A DNA stretch of 64,000 bases from Syngnathus acus (GCF_901709675.1 NC_051089.1:7253476-7317475); one strand, 5' to 3'; shown: positions 1 to 10,989, numbered from the stretch's first letter. The notes: generated by a model from the letters alone, not told the origin. Made by a program: numbers and translations.

Positions 1-29
1 AGGGAGCCATATGCACTATCACACACTCA

Positions 30-31
<2 letters not shown>

Positions 32-89
<58 letters not shown>
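32..89. repeat. (AC)n microsatellite
   Basis: Uninterrupted AC dinucleotide tract of about 29 units at the left edge of the window. A long pure array of this kind is expected to be polymorphic. The flanking sequence from 90 to about 300 is also CA-biased. Confidence 0.97.
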
Positions 90-91
<2 letters not shown>

Positions 92-1380
92 CAGCACATG
101 AGCATGCTTGGGGCCGGTCGCTCATCCGTCACTCGCCAGTCAATAGGCGCTTGTTCAACATGAAGGTAATCAGTAAGCAGCCTCTTTGCTGCTCCATCAT
201 CACAAAGACAGCCACACACACACTCATCCACACCCACAAACACACATTGGTGGCTGAAGAATTTAAGAGCTGCACAGAATACTTGAAAAGACAACAATAA
301 CATTTCCTTTCGTGATCAAATCGGTTCCTCTTCTTTTCTCGGTACAAATCTTTGACATACTCTCCGAGGAGAGTGTTGTTAATGCCAATTGCAATTAACA
401 ACTATCTTCTCGCTGTCTATTTCTCCCCTTCCCATCTTTTGTCCACTTTACTATCTTTCTGCCTGTCTCCCTATCACCTCCTATTCACTGCCATCTATCT
501 CTTTCTCATGGTCTTTGCATTGCCATGCTCTTTCTCTCACTCTGCCACTAAACCTCACCCTCCTTTCCCTCCTCTCTCTCGTCATTGTTAAAGGCAGAAC
601 GCACAAAAGGGGGTTTTAATTAAGGCAGGATGCTGCTAAACGAGGGGCTTCTAAAGTCCAGTCGGCCTGTAAAAGATCCCCGTTCTACTGGGACCCATAA
701 AACACAGACAGTGTCTTGGCGAAGAATGGGCTGCTTGGGAAAAGGAAGGCTCGGGTGGGGGTTGGGGGACACGGAGTGGATATAGACAAGGGAAGCAGGT
801 AGGCTGACTGTCAACCAAAGCGGGAGATGGTCAATATCAGGAAAGAAAATTGGCTAATTAACTAGACATTTTAAATACCTAATGACAATATTTTTTTCCT
901 TGTCTGCTTTGAATGCAATTCAACACATTCAAAAAATATATGGAGTAAAGCCAATACTAAGGAATAAAGGTGCAGTCAAAGTATAGACATAAACCTAATC
1001 TTGAAGATTACCAAAATGGCCGCAGAATGGTGAAACATGCCTTAAAGGACTTTGATTTTAACCATCCAATATTTCTCCCTTGCCCCAGTCCTTCTAATTC
1101 GGCGGGTCCATTAATGGAAGCTTTGTGCTATCCAGCAATGCTCATAAATCCATTTATCTGATGCTCAGGCAGGCCTTTAGTTAAGGATGAAGGAAAAAGT
1201 TTCCGGATGCAAATCAAGACAGGGGAGAGACGTTCTGTATATATACAGGGAAGGTGTTAGAAAGGGTGGCAGAAATGAGTGATGGGATGGAGATGGATCA
1301 CTCTGATTCATCGGCTGAAGGAAGTGAAAACACAGTGATGACAGAAAAAAAAAAGGCAGCAGAGCCATTTAAGCAGATGA
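90..1380. other. Non-coding stretch, no gene seen
   Basis: Mixed-composition sequence with pyrimidine-rich runs (about 410-580) and purine-rich runs (about 1,190-1,300). Open frames here are short, overlap on both strands and are dominated by Ser/Leu/Pro from CT-rich DNA. I see no recognised domain, splice-bounded exon or repeat family. Confidence 0.6.
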
Positions 1381-2000
1381 CGCGATGGCGATGATTTAAT
1401 CTCGCTCTTTATGCACTTTTGTGCCCCTCCCTTTCCGACGTCAATCCCTCAGAGTGTCATTAAGTGAACGAGTTTAAGTGCCAAAAGATCCCATTTTTTC
1501 CCTCTTTTTCTTCTTTCTCCCTCACTCACACCTTTTCTCTCTGCTTATAAATGAAAAATAATGGCCCTGGAAGGGGGAGGACTCAAAGAAGAATGGGAGG
1601 ACATGCGAGGAGGTGGAGGAGTGGAGGAAAGAAGATTAAGAAATCAGTCAGTGCACTGTGCCGAGCGAGAGGTTGAATGCATTTATGTATGTATGTTATC
1701 AGTATAATTATGTCGCTATGTAGCGGCGGCTCACTGCTGAAAGAGCAATCTTATTGTGCCTGTGTGCTCTCCGGATGAGCGTTAAAAGAGGAGGAAAGGC
1801 TTGGCGCTCATCGTTCCTTTATGTTTTTAAGTGTTTCAAAAGATTTCTATAAAGAGGAGAGGTCTGGAGGTGTGCGTTCAAAGACGCAAGCTGAGAATTA
1901 CCAGATGAGGCCAGCATGTATCGATGTTTTGCTTTTGTCATTTAAAGGGTTTAGTTTGCGTCATTAATAAATGATCGGGAAAGTGAGCGATCATCAAAAT
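1381..2000. promoter_or_regulatory. Putative conserved noncoding block
   Basis: Unique, repeat-free sequence in two parts (about 1,381-1,500 and 1,665-2,000), rich in AT-hook and homeodomain-like words such as cattaataaatga, catttatgtatgtatg and gtcatttaaaggg, with scattered CpGs. The texture differs from the CT/GA-biased sequence on both sides. That it is an enhancer or conserved element is inference; no alignment was possible. The stretch has no open frame with recognisable coding character. Confidence 0.3.
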
Positions 2001-2155
2001 AATAAAAAATGTATCCCAAAAATGTCTTAATAATTATAATTTTGGATTGACTCTGTGGGGATGGTAATAATTGAATGTGATCTGTTTGAATTTTCCAACT
2101 TTAATCGACACTACATTATATTCACAGATAATACCACGGGGTTGATCAAATAGTT

Positions 2156-2330
2156 AGTTATGGAGTCCCGCAAGGGTCTGTCCTAGGACCACTTCTTTTC
2201 AAATCTTTACGGGCTTCCCATTAGGAAACACTGCACTAATTTCCATTATTAAGGAAAGTTCATTGATCAATGCAACTGATTCTGCCATCCAAATTTCAGG
2301 TGACTATATACAGCCAAATTATTGATCTGA
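2156..2330 (+). mobile_element. LINE (L2-type) reverse-transcriptase scrap
   Basis: Positions 2,156-2,200 read SYGVPQGSVLGPLLF in one frame. This matches the GVPQGSVLGPLLF block of non-LTR reverse transcriptases (motif 4 region, just before the catalytic YADD block). After that the frame breaks: cttcccattaggaaacactgcac resembles the usual continuation in a different frame. No YADD motif survives. It is a short 5'-truncated and decayed piece, too small to assign beyond an L2/CR1-like clade. It is unrelated in position and orientation to the L2 C-terminal fossil at 4.5 kb. Confidence 0.75.
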
Positions 2331-2504
2331 ATTAATACATTACTAGTATTTGTGTTTCCCCCCTCTATGTTAGTTAAAGTGAAGATTTAAAGTTTGTATA
2401 TATTCATGGTTGCGCCTCAAATATCGCTAAGTGTTACGTAATTCCTAAGTTACTTTGACATCATATATTCAGGAGGTTAATTTATCTGTCTTTTAGTATG
2501 AGGC

Positions 2505-2532
2505 AACACACACACACACACACGCACACACA
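2505..2532. repeat. (CA)n microsatellite, interrupted
   Basis: About 14 CA units with one CG interruption. Confidence 0.92.
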
Positions 2533-2539
2533 TCAAAAC

Positions 2540-3300
2540 TATAAAGCTGACTGCCTTGCCTTGTCTCCATTCCCTGATCAAGCTGTGTTATTTTCTCCTC
2601 CTCGTCTTTCCTCTTGTGTTGATCACCCTTCTCTTCTTGAGGGAATGGCAAGTAACAGAGAGAACAGAGTGATGTTTGGAGTAGTGAAAAGGAACGGAGG
2701 GGCAGGAGGGAACGAGTGTTTTGTCTCGGTGTCGCGAGTGAAGGTGGTCCAGCAAGCTGTCATTAGAGTGGAGGTCTGATGCAGCGGCCTGACAACTGGC
2801 AGAGGCAAACATACAATCATCGTATTAGAGCCACTCTGCCTCACTCTGTCTCCGTGCCGCTCGAGCTCTATTTTTCTGAACACACTCTTTTATTATATGA
2901 GATCTGTGGACTGCCACCTCCAAAGTGAGTCGGAAAACAACTCCAAACTGTTTGTGAACCACCTCGAGGAACCGGGGAAAAAAATCACCTTGAGCAAGTC
3001 AGACTTTTAGTTAAAAAGACCATCTTGAGAAAAATTGCATTTCTTCATTCAGAAATTGTGTGTTGAGAATTGTAGAAGTTGAGCAGGAATGCCAAAAGAA
3101 AATAAATGAGGCTGTGGTGAAAATCACAGCATATCACCTCAATCTCCAGATATCATACAAATGGTACAATGATATGGCTTGGCTGTGAGCAGCATGAGAT
3201 CTGACACCAGAACAATCTGATTGGTTGCTTGGTAATGTCTTAACGTCACTTATTTTGCATTCAATTATTTATCTATTATTATTTATTTTTTATGTATTAT
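2540..3300. other. Non-coding stretch, no gene seen
   Basis: Ordinary unique sequence. Overlapping small open frames on both strands at 2,588-2,883 show no domain. From about 3,240 it becomes AT-rich and leads into an interspersed repeat. Confidence 0.6.
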
Positions 3301-3540
3301 ACTGCCACCAGGTGGCCAAGGCCCATACACCGGAAGGAGCAGCACAATTGCAATTAATTAATCATGATGTATAAACTTTTTTATTATTTATATTATCTTT
3401 AATTATGTTATTAGGCTGCTATAATGTTTTATAGTGTGCAATATTATAAGTGCTATTTTTTGGGGGGGATGCTGGATCGGATTCATCGCATTTTCTTTTA
3501 TTCTAATGGGGGAAGATGATTTGTGTTTTGCATCGCTCAG
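3301..3540 (+). mobile_element. Short interspersed repeat, copy A
   Basis: Starts with a ggtggccaaggc/catacacc/gaaggagcagcacaat head and ends with a 'catcgcattttctttt...atgggggaagatgatttg' tail. The same head and tail recur at 5.59-5.74 kb (minus strand) and, less completely, at 6.64-6.91 kb (plus strand); the head alone recurs at 44.5 kb. The middle is AT-rich and poorly kept. It has no coding capacity, so it is likely a non-autonomous DNA element (MITE) or SINE; the superfamily cannot be told from these copies. Confidence 0.65.
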
Positions 3541-3544
3541 CCTT

Positions 3545-4480
3545 CACACATGAGGGGAAAACATATTTTTGACACATAATGGAATTAGTGACAATGCAAT
3601 TCCCTCTGTGACACACAAAGCTAGCAGATCAGAGTATAGTCATTTCTCAGTATTCAGATAAGAGATCTTTTGATGCTTAACTGCCATTGTGAGAAAGCAC
3701 CCCAAGTGAGCCTAAATTCTTCCAGTGAACCTTTTGTTTAAACATAACCGTAAGTCGATGAAAGCCACTTGTAGGAAAATACATTTGACAAACATAAGTA
3801 GAAAATCCAATCTATACGGAGAAGAAGAGGAGGCATGGAAGGGGGAGGAGGAGGAGGAGCAAGCCAAGGCAAAAGAGGCTGAAGAAAGCATTAGAGGAAG
3901 AGACGGCAGAAGTGCTGACAATGTCGCCACCGCAGGCTGGCTAATACCTTTCCATCACACCCAGCATTGTGCTCGCCATGCTGATAAGAACACACAGTCC
4001 AATAAGCAAAAAAAAAAAATTGTCACAATTCTATCTGTATGATACTAGCAATGCTTTGGAATGGAAAAGACGGACGGGGGTATGCATTGAATTAAAGAAT
4101 GGGGTAAGGAGAGAAGTCAAAGAAAGTCCTTTTATATTTCCATAGTCAAATGAATAAAATGATTTCATCAATAAGCTGAATTGCCTTTTCAGGGGCTTAT
4201 GTAGCAGGGTTGCTGAACTGCTTGTCAGCTGCTTAGTTCGATGCGTGAGGGTGCCAGCATGCACAAACAACACGGCCTGCACATGGTTTGTTCACAGGGA
4301 AGTGTACACTGTACACTGTCTGAAAAGTGTCTCAGTCTAAGTTTCCCATTGGACATGATGTGTTGTTAGACACGATTTTATGTACAAAATTTAGAGTTTA
4401 TTGAAAAAAATAATTTACAAAAAATATTTAAATACAAAAAAACCCAAAAGTAGCTTATTAAAATTATTAACAGCATGTAC
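3545..4480. other. Non-coding stretch with a purine-rich patch
   Basis: Includes a GAA/GGA-rich patch (3,820-3,905) that creates a Glu/Lys-rich open frame by composition alone, and an A-rich run near 4,010. No gene is supported. The 3' part (4,380-4,450) is AT-rich. Confidence 0.6.
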
Positions 4481-4483
4481 AGC

Positions 4484-4750
4484 TCAAAAACATGATTTTG
4501 GGGGGGACATGAGTTTAAAAAATGTTTCCAAAGACCCGAAACAAGCATTCTGCAAGCTGACTTCCCTTCCGTAGCTAAATCCTGCTTCACCATATTTGCC
4601 TTGAACTGCAGACCTCCAACCACTACTGGGTTTATATTCCATTAGCGATTCTTTAATGTTATCAGGACCTAAACCGTTCCACAATTTACAGATCAGCACC
4701 AGAATTTTAAAATCTATTCTACAGCTGCCCGTGAGCCAGCGCAAAGCCTT
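4484..4750 (-). mobile_element. L2-type LINE ORF2 C-terminal fossil
   Basis: The minus-strand frame reads LRWLTGSCRIDFKILVL, then KLWNGLGPDNIKESL, YKPSSGWRSA and YGREVSL. This follows the C-terminal end of L2/CR1-clade reverse transcriptases, whose typical order is an LHWLPV..RI.FKILLL block, a K.LNGL.P.Y block, a Y.PSR.LRS block and a final G.R.FS..AP..WN.LP block. Residues match in order and spacing over about 75 codons, with the last WN-LP block degraded. The upstream finger/palm and endonuclease domains are missing, as expected for a truncated, dead insertion. An alternative is the related Rex1 or other CR1-group lineage. Confidence 0.8.
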
Positions 4751-4754
4751 TAGG

Positions 4755-5585
4755 ATACAAAATTATTGTGGTCGCCAAAATAAATAGCATGGAGTGCCTA
4801 AGCTCCAAAGTGTGATATTTCCTATTTTGCAGCAGTCTCAATTGGATCATTTGTCCCCCTCCAAAAAAGTACACCAACATTTTGCCTATGTGTCAACGCA
4901 AGCTTCTGTTTATTTGTATAGAGTCACAGTGTGTAGATGATTATAGTTGTTACACGGGACAAAAGTGAATAGAGGAAAATAAAATCCAACAGCGAGAGTT
5001 GATTCCAACCACTTTCCCTCCCACTGAGCCCACTTTCTATCATCTTTTGGACCTTTTCTTGCTATGTCTGCATCTCATACAAACACACTCTTGCCACGAC
5101 ACATCAAACACACACACCAGGGAGCAGATCAATTGTTACAGTGTTAGGCGTGCAGGAAACCTGTAATTCTCTTCATTGGCTGCAGAATAAACCCCTGATT
5201 ACATACAATCAATGCCATAATGGCCAACACGCGTTGTGCCCAATGGGCTGTCGGCCAGTGAAGCCAGCACGTGTGGTGCTATTTTTCTGACTGATGAATA
5301 TCAATCATTACAGATACTACACATTCAAAAGGATACATGGACAAAAGTCACAGTCAAAAGTCAATGTTTGTCTATGTTCATTTTTAAGCTAACGAGACTA
5401 TGCAAGAAACGAGTGGCACGATGAATAAAGCAATGGGATGCATTACTTGCTGTAACCAGCAGAGGTGCTGTTGTTTCAGAAGCACAATGTGATATGAGCT
5501 AAAGGGCAACTATACATACACACAGACCGATGGCACACCTACGTCTGGCATCATTATTCCTTACAACATCGATTGCCAAACAGGC
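4755..5585. other. Non-coding stretch, no gene seen
   Basis: Unique sequence with a short CA patch near 5,105. A 62-codon open frame at 5,236 has no recognisable feature. The words cagaggtgctgttgtttcag and agaagcacaatg near 5,460-5,495 loosely resemble the head of the interspersed repeat found at 3.3 kb, but too weakly to call. Confidence 0.55.
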
Positions 5586-5589
5586 GTTC

Positions 5590-5737
5590 AAAACATTCAT
5601 CGAGATTCTCCATAGAAAAACACAACTGTCTCAAATCGTCTTTCCCCATTGAAATGAACGGATATGCTACAAATGTCTTCCTGCTCCATATTGTGCTCCT
5701 TCAGGTATGCACACCTTGGCCAGCAGAAAAAAATTAA
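5590..5737 (-). mobile_element. Short interspersed repeat, copy B (inverted)
   Basis: The reverse complement begins gctggccaaggtgtgcatac, then ctgaaggagcacaat, and continues to 'ccgttcatttcaatgggg' and aaagacgatttgaga. Both ends of the family seen at 3.3 kb are therefore present within only about 150 bp, so this copy lacks most of the AT-rich middle. It is the shortest copy with both ends and helps define the family. Confidence 0.65.
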
Positions 5738-6639
5738 AGAGAATGAAAAAAATATGAGCATACTGGATCCAAAATACCTGAAAAATATGTTTTTAACATG
5801 TTCCTGTATGTGAACAAAAAAATACAATTGTTTAGTACACTAGACAGCCACACACAAACAGAGACGCAGGTAGACGCCACACAGTGCATTTGTGATGAAG
5901 GCTAAGACTTACAAGAGGCCCACTAGTGGGGCTATTAGGATGCATCCTGGGGTTTGTAAAGTTTACACACCCACATTCTCCACAAGTGAATGGATGAGCA
6001 GTCGGGGGGGGTGCGCACACACGCAGGGCAAGCTCAGCCAAACGCTATTGATTAGGAATTATGAGCTTTTCTAACAGCAGCCAGCAACTGAGGAATTTTG
6101 AGTTTATCGTCGCACGGTGCACATGTTAAAAGCGCTACCACTGAGGAGGCTTTCTTCAACATTCCAAATGAAGACATTCCCCTTCTTTGTGCGTGAGTGT
6201 AGTAAAAGATGAGCTGGATTTGACGGTCGGTGTGTGTGTGTGTGTCAACACATGAGCAGGGGGAGCTTGTTTGGTGTTCAAACGTTGTCAGATGAGAATC
6301 ATAATGATTTAGGTCATTTTCTGGTGAGCACCAGCTGATAAATGTGTTGCTGTCTGCTGCTATCTTTGTCACCCCGTACACCTCCCCTCTCTCTATCCCT
6401 GTACCCCCCCCCACTACCTATTCCTTGGTAACCCCTCCTTCTCTGTTTTTTTTTATCAGCTGTGTCATTGTGTTCATGAGAGTGGTTGTCCACTGTGAGA
6501 ACAGTGTTGAAAACCGCAAAAATACTCACAGGCATATATTTTTTACCTACTGTGAAAATAATGACTATTATTATTATTACAGCTTACTGAATACCTGAGA
6601 GTAATTATGACTTTTATTCATCTGTGTTTGTATGATTAC

Positions 6640-6910
6640 GGAGGGAACACTAGAAGGAGCCGCACAATGAATTGGATCGAAGCATGAAACGGATGCCCAA
6701 ACTGTTTAACTCTTTAAATTAATTCCAATTATTTTTTTTACTTTGTTTTTATAACTTACAATACTATAGAGTGCTATTTTTAAAACACCAAAAAAAACAA
6801 CATTCGTTGATTGGTTTTGGAAAGGCTGGAACAGTTTACTGGCATTTCCATTCATTTCAATAGGGAAAGATGATTTGGGATACGTGCGCTTTGAGTTACG
6901 AACACCGTCG
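6640..6910 (+). mobile_element. Short interspersed repeat, copy C
   Basis: Contains gaaggagccgcacaatg at the head, agtgctattttt in the middle and 'catttccattcatttcaat' followed by agggaaagatgatttgggat at the tail. All occur in the same order as in the copy at 3.3 kb, which keeps agtgctatttttt too. It is non-coding; the minus-strand open frame across it is incidental. Confidence 0.65.
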
Positions 6911-6914
6911 TGAA

Positions 6915-8500
6915 AAGGATTAAGCTTGCATGTCCCAAAAAATATCTGTAAGTGATTTAAATGAGTAGTGACTTGATCCAACGTGTTATGTGCACGCCTT
7001 CAGATGACGGTGGAAGAAAATGTGCATACATAAAAGGATGGAAATTGGCTGGTGCTTTTAGAAAAGAAAGGTCAATGATCAAGGTTAGTGTTCGTCTCCT
7101 GTGCGCGTGCATGTGAGTGTCTTCAAAGTGTTATCAACAAGTATTTGTGGAGCAACAGCCTTTTTTTTCCCCCCACATACTTCTCGTGACATTTCTCTTC
7201 CCGCTACCTCACACTTGGACAGATAGAGAGCCGAGTAACAGATGAAATTGCACAGAAGTATAATAAAAATAAGCACTTAAAAACCCCAAAATATCCTGAA
7301 TCGGATTAAAAGCACATATTTTTATTAAGCAGATGGTGAAAGAGGATTTCCACTCTAGTAAATATGACAGGGCTTTCAAATGTGAGACAGGAGGGAGCGC
7401 GAGGGCAGGATGTGGAGAAGCGACAAGGAGGAAATGTGGAGGCAAAGGAGAGAGAAAGGCCGTAAAAGCCGGGGAGCGGAGTGCGCGTAGTAAAAACGGG
7501 AGTACATTTGAGGCAATGAGGAGGGGAGGGGGCGAGTGCAGAAGAGGATAAGTAGAAATGGAGGCGAGGAGACACAAGTGAGCTGAATTCTTTAAGCAGA
7601 TCAGATTGGAGGAAATTGGGCTGTCACGACAGGATTGCCATGATTTACACCTATCCATCACGCTCGATGACGACCAGAAGAACGATGGACAATAAGGCAC
7701 GCCGGCCCGAAAACGTCAAAATCCTGCCTAAATATTCACCCTTTCCCTCCAGCCACCCTGTTTCTATACTAACTAATAATTTCAAAAGGCATACTTTTGG
7801 AATATGGGGGGAAGCGGGAGTACCTGGAGAAATTTGGATTCTATTCAGTTTGTTCCATGTTTTGGTCAGTCCTACTCTTTGTGTCCACCATTCAGGTCCC
7901 GCCAGCCGCTTGTGTGTGGCTTGTTCTGGTGTCACCCACAAATTTATTTATTTATTTATTTTATTTTTATTTTTTTTTACGAGTGCATTTTTTGTGGGAG
8001 GATATTTCTCTCAATTTCTCAGTGATTAAAGTATGACTCCTAATTGAAAGTTTTCTGATGTTCTTAATCAAGATTGTCTAAGGTCTCTCCTTGATGCCAT
8101 TCAAAATATCAATATCATTAATCAATATGAACAGCTGTGTTCATGAAGGTGAAGAATGTAAGGTGAAAGAAGAAAATGTCCACCAGTAACCACCATCCAG
8201 TATATTTGCCCGCAGCACATTTTATGGTCATATTCTGCTGACATTCCTCCTCCTCTCTGCCCCTGATCTTGCTGCTTTTACCTCCCTTGCACTCTCACCT
8301 CCCCCCTTCCTCCTCTCACTTTGGCCCATGCACCTTCAAGCTTGGTGTCCAGACCATCTGTTAAGGAATCTAATTCACATCCACTCATAATCAGGTTTGG
8401 AGAGTCCGCTGCCACTGTCTGCTGCATCTGTGCTTACGTTTTGTAGGGAGGAATATACGTTGACTTCTGACCTCCACTCTGTATGTTTGTTTCTGTATAT
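6915..8500. other. Non-coding stretch with purine-rich and ATTT patches
   Basis: Contains a purine-rich patch (about 7,380-7,580, GGAGG/GAGG words) that makes long opposite-strand Ser/Leu/Pro frames, an (ATTT)n run at 7,940-7,979 and a CT-rich patch at about 8,240-8,330. The 163-codon minus-strand frame at 7,209-7,700 is this composition effect: no domain, and overlapping frames on the other strand are equally open. Confidence 0.6.
7940..7979. repeat. (ATTT)n / T-rich microsatellite
   Basis: Six to seven ATTT units running into a T-rich tail. Confidence 0.85.
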
Positions 8501-8501
8501 G

Positions 8502-8538
8502 CGTGTGTGTGTGTGTGTGTATGTGTATGTGTGTGTGA
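8502..8538. repeat. (GT)n microsatellite with AT interruptions
   Basis: GT tract broken by two ATGT steps. It is followed within 150 bp by a CT-rich patch (about 8,590-8,620) and a CA-rich stretch (8,675-8,710), so 8.5-8.73 kb is nearly all simple sequence. Confidence 0.92.
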
Positions 8539-8712
8539 GCGGAGGTGAAGGGGGGTGGAAGTTAATGAGAGGTGAGTGTCTGAAAGTCTGTCTCTCTCTT
8601 TCTCCCTCTCGCTCTCTCTCTGCCCCGCCAGTAATCCTCTTCTATAAATCTGCAATCCAATCAGCGTTGTCCACAGACACACACAAACGCACGCTCACAC
8701 AAACACACACTC

Positions 8713-8726
8713 GCATGCGCGCATGC
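8713..8726. repeat. 14-bp perfect palindrome in alternating Pu/Py DNA
   Basis: GCATGCGCGCATGC is its own reverse complement and alternates purine/pyrimidine, a composition compatible with Z-DNA or cruciform formation. It is probably a by-product of the neighbouring CA-rich simple sequence. Confidence 0.8.
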
Positions 8727-9220
8727 ATGCTCGTGGAGCTGTTGTGAGGCCCATCTGTGTGTTAAGGCAATCTGCTTTATCATTATGATTACATTGGGCT
8801 CAGTTTACAGCAAGTCAATGTGTGTATGGTGTGTGTATGTGTGTTGGCATTTGCGTGTATGTGTGTGTGCCATTGGTGCGTGGCTGGCTGACATTAATCA
8901 CATTCCCATGGTTTGATGGCCTAAATAAAATGGGGAGTAATATTGTTGTCGTCCAATGAAAACAGCAGAACTCCAAACACAAATTAAACATATCTGCCGA
9001 ATTACCTTGCAACTTTATGGCACCATCTGAAAATATGGCAGAACAAAACTCAACAAAAATAAAAATGAATAAAATATGCAAGAAGTATTCATTTTTCATT
9101 AATAAAGTAAAACATTGTCTTTCTAAAAGCGTGACGTGAATTGTAATGTCTACAATCTATAAGTCTTATAAACTATTTCACATGAGTTTGAATTTCAATC
9201 CGTAGGCACAGCAATTGCAG

Positions 9221-9281
9221 TGTGCACATGTGTGTGTGCACATGTGTGTGTGCACGTGTGTGTGTGCGTGCGTGTGTGTGT
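9221..9281. repeat. Compound GT repeat with CACATG/CACGTG steps
   Basis: A GT-rich tract in which tgtgtgtgcacatg recurs with a roughly 16-bp step, then decays through CACGTG to GCGTGC. It is a short higher-order simple repeat. Confidence 0.85.
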
Positions 9282-9750
9282 ATTGTAAACAGTGTAAATA
9301 AATCCCATCAACACAGTTGGAGTCCGCACACCGTGAGTGTTCATGAGATCCGATGCTGACCTTCTGCTCGCGTGTGAATGTGATGATCGTCAAACATTTT
9401 CTTTTTGATAGCCTCTGGCAATAACACAAATTATTTAATATTGGGAATAAGTACATCATTTACTTTATCTGTGATTTCTGGGTCCAGATATAGTTTTTAA
9501 AAATTTGATTACCTTATGTTGCTGCATGTGAAGGGCAAAATATTAAAACGGCTTATCAAATGCTTTGAGGGCGTTTGCCAGAATAGTGTAAATATTGTGA
9601 CGGATAGCATCCAGTTGTATCTAATGACGTGTCTTATTATGCAAAGTATCTTGAGTACAATATGAAAATAAAGATAAAACAAAATGTAACAGTTTTTTCT
9701 GTCTAAGGCAATTGTGTCACACACACTCACTCACAGGTACACACTGGCGG

Positions 9751-9756
<6 letters not shown>

Positions 9757-9793
<37 letters not shown>
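9757..9793. repeat. (AC)n microsatellite
   Basis: Pure AC tract. A second imperfect CA tract lies at 9,930-9,978. Confidence 0.95.
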
Positions 9794-9795
<2 letters not shown>

Positions 9796-9819
9796 GAGGG
9801 CGCATGGAGCGGTCCCCTC

Positions 9820-9905
9820 CATGATTGGCCGAGAGACTGCGTGAGAAAGGCTCGGCAGACCTCTAATTGGCTTGACCCAGACTAACCCTGAAATCCTATT
9901 GGCCT
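9820..9905. promoter_or_regulatory. Cluster of three CCAAT-box words
   Basis: ATTGG, the reverse complement of CCAAT, occurs at 9,824-9,828, 9,866-9,870 and 9,898-9,902, all in the same orientation, inside a short unique island between two CA microsatellites. NF-Y binds CCAAT and clustered copies are typical of some promoters. There is no TATA box, CpG island or downstream exon here, so promoter function is only a possibility. Confidence 0.25.
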
Positions 9906-10088
9906 AAGACTTCCAGTCTCCACACAAAACACACACACATATGCACACAGACACACAGACAGACACACACACACACGCACGCACTGACACGCGCTTAAAA
10001 CTGAAGGGCTACGAAAGTTCCAGCCCGATAATACAGTCGTTTATCGATAGCGCGGCAAAAGCTTATAAATGAATTTAACAATAACGGA

Positions 10089-10250
10089 CATTCATTCATT
10101 CATTCATTCATTCATGCATTCATGCATTCATGCATTCATTCATGCGTTCATTCATTCATTCATTCATTCATTCATCCATCCGTTCCTTCGTTCGTTCGTT
10201 CGTTCTTTTATTCATTCATTCATCCAATTTCCAAACTGCTAATCCTCGTA
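10089..10250. repeat. Compound (ATTC)n/(GTTC)n microsatellite on a truncated fish repeat
   Basis: ATTC units with ATGC and GTTC variants run to about 10,220. They continue into catccaatttccaaactgct and aatcctcgta, which resembles the head of the widespread teleost ATCC-headed repeat ('catccattttc..aaccgcttatcctc'). A more complete member lies at 53.85 kb. The open frame here is only a repeated Ser-Phe-Ile-His-type read-through. Confidence 0.8.
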
Positions 10251-10259
10251 CCATGAAAA

Positions 10260-10985
10260 AAATAATCACACTTACAGCCCATGAGGCTTTCGGTAGACTA
10301 GCAATGAAGACAATAAGCTGCAATTTCATGTCATACATATTTGCATAAATGCCACGACTCAATAAAAACATAAAATGCTAATTAGGAGTAAATCGCATAC
10401 TTACAATGAGAATACGGCGTGTCTACGGCTTGGTCACACAAACTCAGAATGATTAAAAGACTGAACAAGTGAGAGACGTCAGGCAGCGAGAGAGGAAGAG
10501 GAATGTGCTCGCTGTGTTTAGACATGAAACAAGTTGCGTATTTACAGTTGTGCTTCTAAATATGGAAAGTTTCAGTTTACTTGTTTGGTGTTAGTTAAAG
10601 TTTCTTTTAAGGCTTAATTCTATTATTGTCTTGTCCTTGAGCCTAAAAATTAAGAGCACAATGTCGTACGTTATGTAAATATGTACCATTACAAGAATAA
10701 TGAAGCTGTGTTTAATAGTTAATTGTAGACTTTATCTCACCATTACGTTTTACACTATAGAGGATTTTATATTTCTAGTGCCATCATTTAGTTTTGTATC
10801 AAAGTTAACAAAATACTTCCGGGTTCAAAGAAAATTGATGGTCAGATGGGTGGAACCATTATGATTTTGCCGAGCAGATTGTTAATACTAAATTCCTGAA
10901 CCTGAAAACCTGAAAATTGTTTTTCTCCTTTATACTGCTAATCTTGCAGGATATTTCAGAAAAGTTCCAGGACAGGTGCAACCAA
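10260..10985. other. Non-coding AT-rich stretch
   Basis: AT-rich unique sequence with no open frame of note and no recognised family. Its 3' end may belong to the mariner insertion that follows, but I cannot place that element's left end. Confidence 0.55.
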
Positions 10986-10989
10986 AGAT

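Noticed and set aside
5457-5495. Possible further copy of the interspersed element
   Set aside because: Only agaagcacaatg and a loose cagaggtgctg word agree; the ordered head and tail are missing.
7209-7700. 163-codon minus-strand open frame
   Set aside because: Product is Ser/Leu/Pro-rich from a purine-rich plus strand; overlapping frames are also open and no domain or splice context fits.
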